DNA from: Camellia lanceoleosa
Lineage: Eukaryota > Streptophyta > Magnoliopsida > Ericales > Theaceae
Direction of reading: 5' to 3'
DNA length: 64,000 bases
NCBI GenBank assembly: GCA_025200525.1
Contig: CM045762.1
Location: forward strand, 82,737,893 to 82,801,892
Of this stretch, positions 59,036-64,000 are shown piece by piece. Position numbers and translations under genes: made by a program. The number at the start of each line of letters is the position of its first letter. Within the stretch, counting starts at the first letter, position 1. The notes below the pieces were generated by a model, which worked only from the letters and a program-made list of their open reading frames with translations, was not told the DNA's origin and did no database searches.

Positions 59036-59105
59036 AACTTTCATAATCGAGCGATCAACTTGAGGCATCCAAGTCTTAAGGGCGGTCAAAAATGGGGTGT
59101 CTAAA
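59036..59105 (-). mobile_element. 5' LTR of element B, terminal segment
   Basis: The last 70 bases of the LTR, matching 43220-43290. The terminus reads GTGTCTAAA instead of GTGTCTACA. Confidence 0.85.
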
Positions 59106-59357
59106 CCGGTCGGCAACTAATAGTGGTCGGCAAGCCACATTAGTGGGCGGCATGCCACTCTAGTGGGTCTACAGGCCCCTAGATGCTTAGGCCTGAAAAA
59201 CCACTGTTTTGGTCGAAAACAAGGCACAAGGTTTATAGGTTCAACACTGAGGTTTCTTGTTGAGGAAGTCAAGCATTTGACAAACGTACACATTCATCAT
59301 TGAGTGATCAATCAGTGGCCTCCAAGTCTTAAAGGCTGTCAAAATGGGGTGTCTGCA
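59106..59357 (-). mobile_element. 3' LTR of element C, right segment
   Basis: It continues the LTR cut at 39696, starting in a GGTCGGC cluster and ending GGGGTGTCTGCA, a slightly changed terminus. It includes GAGGAAGTCAAGCATTTG, as in the other LTRs. Confidence 0.8.
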
Positions 59358-59724
59358 GTTGCCCCTCTTTGACAAAGCTCAAAGTCGTAATGTGACGTGA
59401 GTGAATATCAAAGCCCAAAGATGACCCATTTTGACAAGGCCATAAGACTTGGGAAAACAATCAAGACATAAATAAAATTGGTTGAGCTAACAAGCTGCCT
59501 ACGTATCCCTTTGTAGGGAATCAAACCCATGTAGTTCTAGGGCAGGATGCAAATAATACGTAAGAAAAATACTTTGAGATCTAGACTCACATGCTTTGCG
59601 AAGCCGGCTATTTTGAAAACTCACGATCATGCAAGATGATGCACTAAGCAATAACATATGCGATAAGCAATAAGTAAGAAGTCCAATCATGTTTCATGCG
59701 TGAAGAACTAAAAACACGCACTCT
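59358..59724 (-). other. Polypurine tract and conserved 3' untranslated start of C
   Basis: GTTGCCCCTCTTT at 59358-59370 is the purine tract on the minus strand. The next 170 bases match element B (GACAAAGCTC, GACCCATTTTGACAAGGCC, CTGCCTACGTATCCCTTTG). Confidence 0.7.
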
Positions 59725-60006
59725 AACCATGCCAAAGTTGTGAAAAGAGGAGAGAAAAACCACTATGGGTCGTGTTTCAAGCATCCTGGGATACTCTATT
59801 CATGCTGAAATCGTGAGAAGAGAAGAAAAACCACCCAAGGTCGCGTTTCACAGGTCCTGAGATACTCTAATCACGCTGAGATCGTGAGAAGAGGAGAAAA
59901 ACCACTCAGGGTCACGTTTCACGCGTCTTGAGATACTCTAATCATGCTAAAATCGTGAGAAGATGAGATAAAACACTCAGGGTCTCATTTTATGCGTCTT
60001 GAGATA
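59725..60006. repeat. 71-bp tandem repeat, four units
   Basis: Units begin at 59725, 59798, 59869 and 59940. Each contains ATCACGCTGAGATCGTGAGA, then GAGAAAAACCACTCAGGGTC, and closes GTCTTGAGATACTCT. They correspond to the second half of the 113-bp unit of element B. Confidence 0.9.
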
Positions 60007-60057
60007 AAGGCAAAAGGTATGAGACTGAACAATAAATACACAACATAGTGAAAGTGT

Positions 60058-60212
60058 GTGATAGATGCATGAGGTGAATAGGTGTGATAGATGCACAAAG
60101 TGAACAGGTGCGATGGATGCACAAAGTGAACAAGTGCGATAGATGCACAAAGTGAACAAGTGCAATAGATGCACAAAATGAACAAGTGCGATAGATACAC
60201 AACGTGAACAAG
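60058..60212. repeat. 26-bp tandem repeat, about six units
   Basis: Units of GTGCGATAGATGCACAAAGT plus GAACAA. A related but looser form is at 44640-44830 of element B. Confidence 0.9.
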
Positions 60213-61116
60213 ATTGCAAATCAATACAGTGACAACGCATGTTCCACGCAAGATAGACAATCGACGTATGATGTTAATTGAAAGCAAGTTCTATGCAAGA
60301 AACAAGAGCATATTCTATGCAAAATTGAAAACATATTCTATGCATGAATCATGAATGATGCAGGGCACGTGTGCAACATAAGTTTATATAAAAATGCACA
60401 TTCTATGCAATAGAAGAGAACAAATATGTAATTTGAGAGAACGAACAAAAGTGATGTTCTGCGACAACCTTCGACTTGCCCCTCGGAGACTTTGCAACAT
60501 GCTCAAAAAGGATACACCTTGTTCATATTGGCAAGTGGAGAACGTTCGCGCGCCGGAACATAATGTGTATTGGGAACGGCACAATCGAAACATAGTTTCG
60601 AGCTCCTCAAAAACCAATCTGGATCCAAAAGAGAACCTCTCATACACTGCTAGGGCAAAAGAGGAACAAAACAACACTAGGCCACAAATGAGGATTGCTG
60701 GGCACTAATGTAAAATCAGGGCAGATTCAGGATTTCACCTCTGGTCTTCATTAAATACACATCCAAACCTCATTTGCTCACACACTCAAGTTTGAAATCA
60801 TCCTCCCTCTCTCTCTAGGTGCTTCCTCTCTCTAGATTTGTGCTTTGTACACATTTTCCAACGCCCCACGCAAACTTTATTCGTAAACCCTCTTTGATCC
60901 TCTACACTTTGAACCGAATAGATTTTGTTTTCATTGATTTTTTTTCATTTTTGCCACTTCGGTCTTGTTTCCCTCGAGTTTCTCTCGAGTTTTGTGAACT
61001 TTCCCGAGTTTTGACTTTTTCTCCTATCTTCTCTCTCCTAGGGTTGACTTTTTCCAAGTTTTTCATATTTTTCTTCATTTTCTTCACTTTTTTCCCAATA
61101 TTCACCCACTTTTCAG
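60213..61116 (+). other. Upstream region of the plant mobile domain gene of C
   Basis: Positions 60240-60350 carry ATGTTCTATGCAA-type phrases as in element A near 1200. ATTAAATACACATCC near 60750 is a TATA-like site aligned with TTTAAAAACACATCC at 1831. A long T-rich leader (60870-61100) with TTCTC repeats precedes the start codon and parallels 1970-2200. Confidence 0.5.
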
Positions 61117-62659
61117 ATGGCAGACGACATTCCTCATGCTGAGGCCCTTCCAAAGGTTCCACCTGCACTTTCACCACTTGTTAAGGTTAAGGAGCCAGCG
61201 GTTGCCAAGGCCGGCGAAGCGGTGGAAGGCCTTGCAGCCGATTTCAAGATAGAGTTCACTCCTGGACTCGAGCCTGAGCCACTACCACTGAGGATACGAC
61301 CCTTTCACCCAGCCACTTATCACCCTCGCACACACATGCTGGCGCTTGGCGGCATGATGCGTTTTGACAATTTTTCTAGTGGCATGCCAGAGAACGTTTT
61401 GCTGAGAGAGTCGTACTCCCACCTTTCCTACGGTGCATCTGAGGTATAAACTTTCATTTGACTATATTTCTTACACTGCCTTTCATCTGAATGCTGTTTT
61501 AGCACTATCTTTCATCAGATTCACTCTTTTTTTGTCACAGGGGGGATTCCCATTCTTACAGGGGTTACGCGGTAGTGACAGCCAAAGATTGGTATTATGA
61601 GCTCTCTCATAAGGTCCGTCACCTTGTTGATGAGGCCGACTTTATCTTATTCTGCATCGGACTCTCACGACATATGGCGAGTTGGGCTCTACTCGAAGTG
61701 TTGGTGGAGAGGTGGTGGGACACCACCAACTCTTTTCACTTCTCTTCTGCTGGGGAGATGACGATGACTCTCTATGACGTCTCCATGATCATAGGCTTAG
61801 GAGTAAGAGGTGACCCAATCCCCTTTGACATAGATATGGGCAAGTGGGAGGCATCTTGGATCTGCCTGCTTGGAGCGCGCTGACCTCTATACAGGCCAGC
61901 AATGGCAAGATACAGTTGGTTCTTTGAGCACTTCCGCGGGAGTGAGCCTGAGACACCGGAGGAGGTAGAGCAGTACGTCTGGTGCTTCTTGATGTTCCTA
62001 CTCGGTACCACCTTGTTTACGAATAAGTTGAACACCACGGGTTTGTACTTACTGAGCACCCTCGTGACCTTTCCTTGAGCCCAGTTCTACGACTGGGGTG
62101 GAGCTGGCCTCACCACATTCTACGGCTATATGAGTTCCACTTCCCGCATGAAGGGAGAGCAGGTCGGAGGCTACTGGAGAGCCTGGGAGGTATGCACCAC
62201 ACCTTTCTGCTTTTGCACTTTTTATTAACACATTGTGGTTTCTGTTTTGCACTTTCTATTTTATATCTGTTTATGCATCGTGCTTTATATTTTGCACTTT
62301 CTATTGACACTCTGTGCTTTCTTCTTTGCACTTTCTATCTTATATTTGTTGACACATTGTTGATAACAATGTTGACCTTTTCTTATAGTTATGGGTTTAC
62401 GCTTATTTTCCGGCTCTAGCTCCAGAGCCAGTGGATGAGATCCCTCCCGTCATGCCTTACTCATGATGATATGACAGCCGGCGCCACGACGATATGACAT
62501 TCGCCTTCCACCGACGATACTTCAATACGGTGGTTGCCCATGAGGTAATCTAAAACTCGCAGTCATTTGTGCTTTACTACTGTTCTGATTCATGCTTCGA
62601 TAACTGACGGTAACTAACAATTTGTACATTCTCTATTTGCAGATCACATGGCAGCCCTG
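61117..62659 (+). pseudogene. Plant mobile domain gene carried antisense by element C, cut by an LTR
   Basis: Exons by eye: 61117-61443, 61541-62189, 62389-62544 and 62643 onward, at the same places as the copy at 2202-5018. Exon 1 begins MADDIPHAEALPK. Exon 2 reads YRGYAVVTAKDWYYELSHKV, LLEVLVERWWDTTNSFHF, GEMTMTLYDVSMIIGLGVRG, WFFEHFRG and GYMSSTSRMKGEQVGGYWRA. Exon 3 begins LWVYAYFPALAPEP. Stops lie after GAR near 61880 and near 62076, and the first junction is out of phase. Seventeen bases into exon 4 the gene is interrupted by an LTR. Better preserved than the copy in element A in exons 1 and 2. Confidence 0.77.
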
Positions 62660-63690
62660 TGTAGACACCCCATTTTTTACTGCCCTTAAGACTTGGGCAC
62701 CACTGATTAATCACTCGATGATGAAAGTTATGCTATGCAAATGTTCGATTTCTTCAGCAAGAAGAGCTTCTAAATCCCAACCTTACACCCTATTTTGCAC
62801 CAAAACCATTTTTGACCAAAACTATTTTAGACCATAAAACCCTCTCTTTCAAAATATTTTTGAAAATATTTCTACGATGTTCTGAGGCTCGCATTTCGTT
62901 AAAATTACACTTTTTGGTAAACCGAGTAAGGACAAAGTGGAGATAAATGAAAGAGAGGTGAACTTTTTGAAAAATCTTTGAAAACATCTTATTTAGAGGT
63001 TTGGAGATGAAGAAAATAGGAGAGGAGAGAAGAAAATCCGTTGACGGAAAGGTTAGGCATCAATCTGTTAGGGCGAACTGAGCAACCTTCACTAAAATAG
63101 ACATATCCCTTTGGATGCTTAGAATTTAGATGTGATGCTGCTACCATTGGAAATTGACTTCCGGGGCTTCAATTTAGCATCAATAATGACCTAAAATGGA
63201 GTCCGGATGAGGGAGATATGTCTGTTTGAAGTTGGGCTTGGAGAACAGATTTTTGTGGACAGCAAGCCCCTTTTTGTGGACGACTGGCCACCACTTCTGG
63301 CCTGCCGACCACTGGTAATTTTGGCCTTTTTGAGTGGTTTAACCTCCTTGACTCCCGTAGTGGCGTGTCGGCCACAAATGTGGACGGCCGACCACCATTA
63401 ATGGCCTGCCGACTACATTTGTGGTCTGCCAGCCATCATTAGTGGCTTGCTGGCCACTGGTGCAAAAAAAAATCAGATATTTTGTGCCAATTGTTGCCAG
63501 TTGTTCCCATAATGTTCCACTTCTCTCTATATAGATATTTCGACCTGAGGCTCTTGTTTTCTATATAAAGAGGACCTCTCTTCTTATTTTGAAGGCATTC
63601 TATCCAAAATAAAAACATTTTCCTCACATATGCCCAATGTTCCATACCTAAAGAGAGATTATTCGAGAAAATTAGGGAGTTGTTCACAGC
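62660..63690 (+). mobile_element. Plus-orientation LTR interrupting the plant mobile domain gene
   Basis: It starts TGTAGACACCCC after CCCTG (62655-62659, possible target duplication). It follows the inverse of the LTRs of B, including TGTTCGATTTCTTCAGCAAG. The GGCC cluster is at 63275-63456 and TATATAAA at 63562-63569. Similarity fades after about 63690, where other sequence begins. Confidence 0.8.
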
Positions 63691-64000
63691 CAGGCCCGGA
63701 GACCGCATAGGCCCAAGAACGGATCATAGTGCAGTAAAATGGGCCTCCAAGTATTGCAGTATAATATAAATGGGCCGAAGCCGTAGACAAATTTGAATAA
63801 ATTATTTATTAAGGAATAGTAATAATTATACAATTATGATAATTAGGAAATTGTGTCACTATTCCTAAGTCCACAGCCGGATTTTGACGCGTCTTTCATA
63901 TCTGCGGCTGGATGTGAATCTGCACTATGATCCGTAGTCTGCATGGATTGAGCCGTTGCCTGGGTTTCTAGTTCGGAAACCGCTTTCAGACTGGCGAATA
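63691..64000. other. Unassigned sequence with a 15-bp inverted repeat
   Basis: CGGATCATAGTGCAG at 63720-63734 is exactly inverted at 63920-63934. The sequence is unlike the LTRs compared here and no coding region is seen. It could be another insertion at the edge of the window. Confidence 0.4.

Larger units (their letters stand above)
39697..59105 (-). mobile_element. Element B: Tat-family deletion derivative inserted in the LTR of C
   Basis: The 3' LTR (39697-43290) and the 5' LTR (51937-55483 plus 59036-59105) have matching termini and lengths near 3.6 kb. The interior has a purine tract, a repetitive 3' untranslated region, a stub of the antisense DUF7745-type gene, the integrase tail, a fragment of archaeal-type RNase H, the N-terminus of the reverse transcriptase region, two gag blocks and a primer-binding site. 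The polymerase core is gone, so B could move only with help. A candidate TCGGC duplication lies at 39692-39696 and 59110-59114, but 4 extra bases at the right LTR end leave doubt. Confidence 0.83.

Noticed and set aside
59977..60287. Three overlapping minus-strand frames rich in Cys, His, Leu and Phe as membrane proteins
   Set aside because: They are translations of the 26-bp tandem array in different frames; the same effect occurs at 44506-44891.

Overview
The window looks like gene-poor plant nuclear DNA built almost entirely of nested LTR retrotransposons. The evidence is Ty3/gypsy gag-pol reading frames, long TG...CA-bounded LTRs, perfect 5-bp target duplications, a plant CACTA transposase scrap, and plant-only domains (plant mobile domain and a DUF7745-type protein). 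I see no ordinary host gene, rRNA, tRNA gene or CRISPR array. The species cannot be named from this sequence. All family calls were made by eye, without searches.

Layout. (1) Positions 1-739 are the end of a plus-orientation LTR. (2) Element A, about 740-28972, reads on the minus strand. It is a Tat/Ogre-like Ty3/gypsy element with gag, protease, reverse transcriptase, RNase H, a second archaeal-type RNase H and integrase (15.7 kb down to 7.6 kb). Between integrase and the missing 3' LTR it carries two intron-containing genes on the opposite (plus) strand: a six-exon plant mobile domain gene (2202-5018) and a DUF7745-type gene (5738-6975). (3) The 5' LTR of A (15750-17124 plus 26589-28972) is split by a chromovirus, element F (17125-26583), with 2.6-kb LTRs and GAGGG duplications. 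(4) A sits in a plus-strand Tat gag remnant E (28973-29676, 33536-33905), which is also cut by a solo LTR (29677-33535, GGTTA duplications). (5) E runs in frame into a decayed chromovirus fragment D (to about 36430), followed by a CACTA TNP2-like fragment (36431-36660). (6) Element C (minus strand) begins at 36666. Its 3' LTR is split by element B (39697-59105), and the 5' LTR of B is in turn split by a solo LTR (55484-59030). (7) The interior of C (59358-62659) holds a second plant mobile domain gene, cut in exon 4 by a further plus-orientation LTR starting at 62660.

How the parts relate. A, B and C are members of one Tat superfamily at different stages of decay. A keeps nearly all of pol, although every module has stops and the polymerase motif is altered. 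B keeps gag but has lost most of pol. C shows only its 3' part here. The antisense genes keep their introns, as expected if they are never spliced from the element's own genomic RNA. The most notable signals are: two antisense gene cargoes on one element; clusters of GGCC-containing repeats about 100-150 bp upstream of the TATA box in the LTRs and also upstream of the antisense genes; a perfect palindrome around a G-box core in three LTRs whose arms change symmetrically; and 3' untranslated regions that are generating new tandem repeats.
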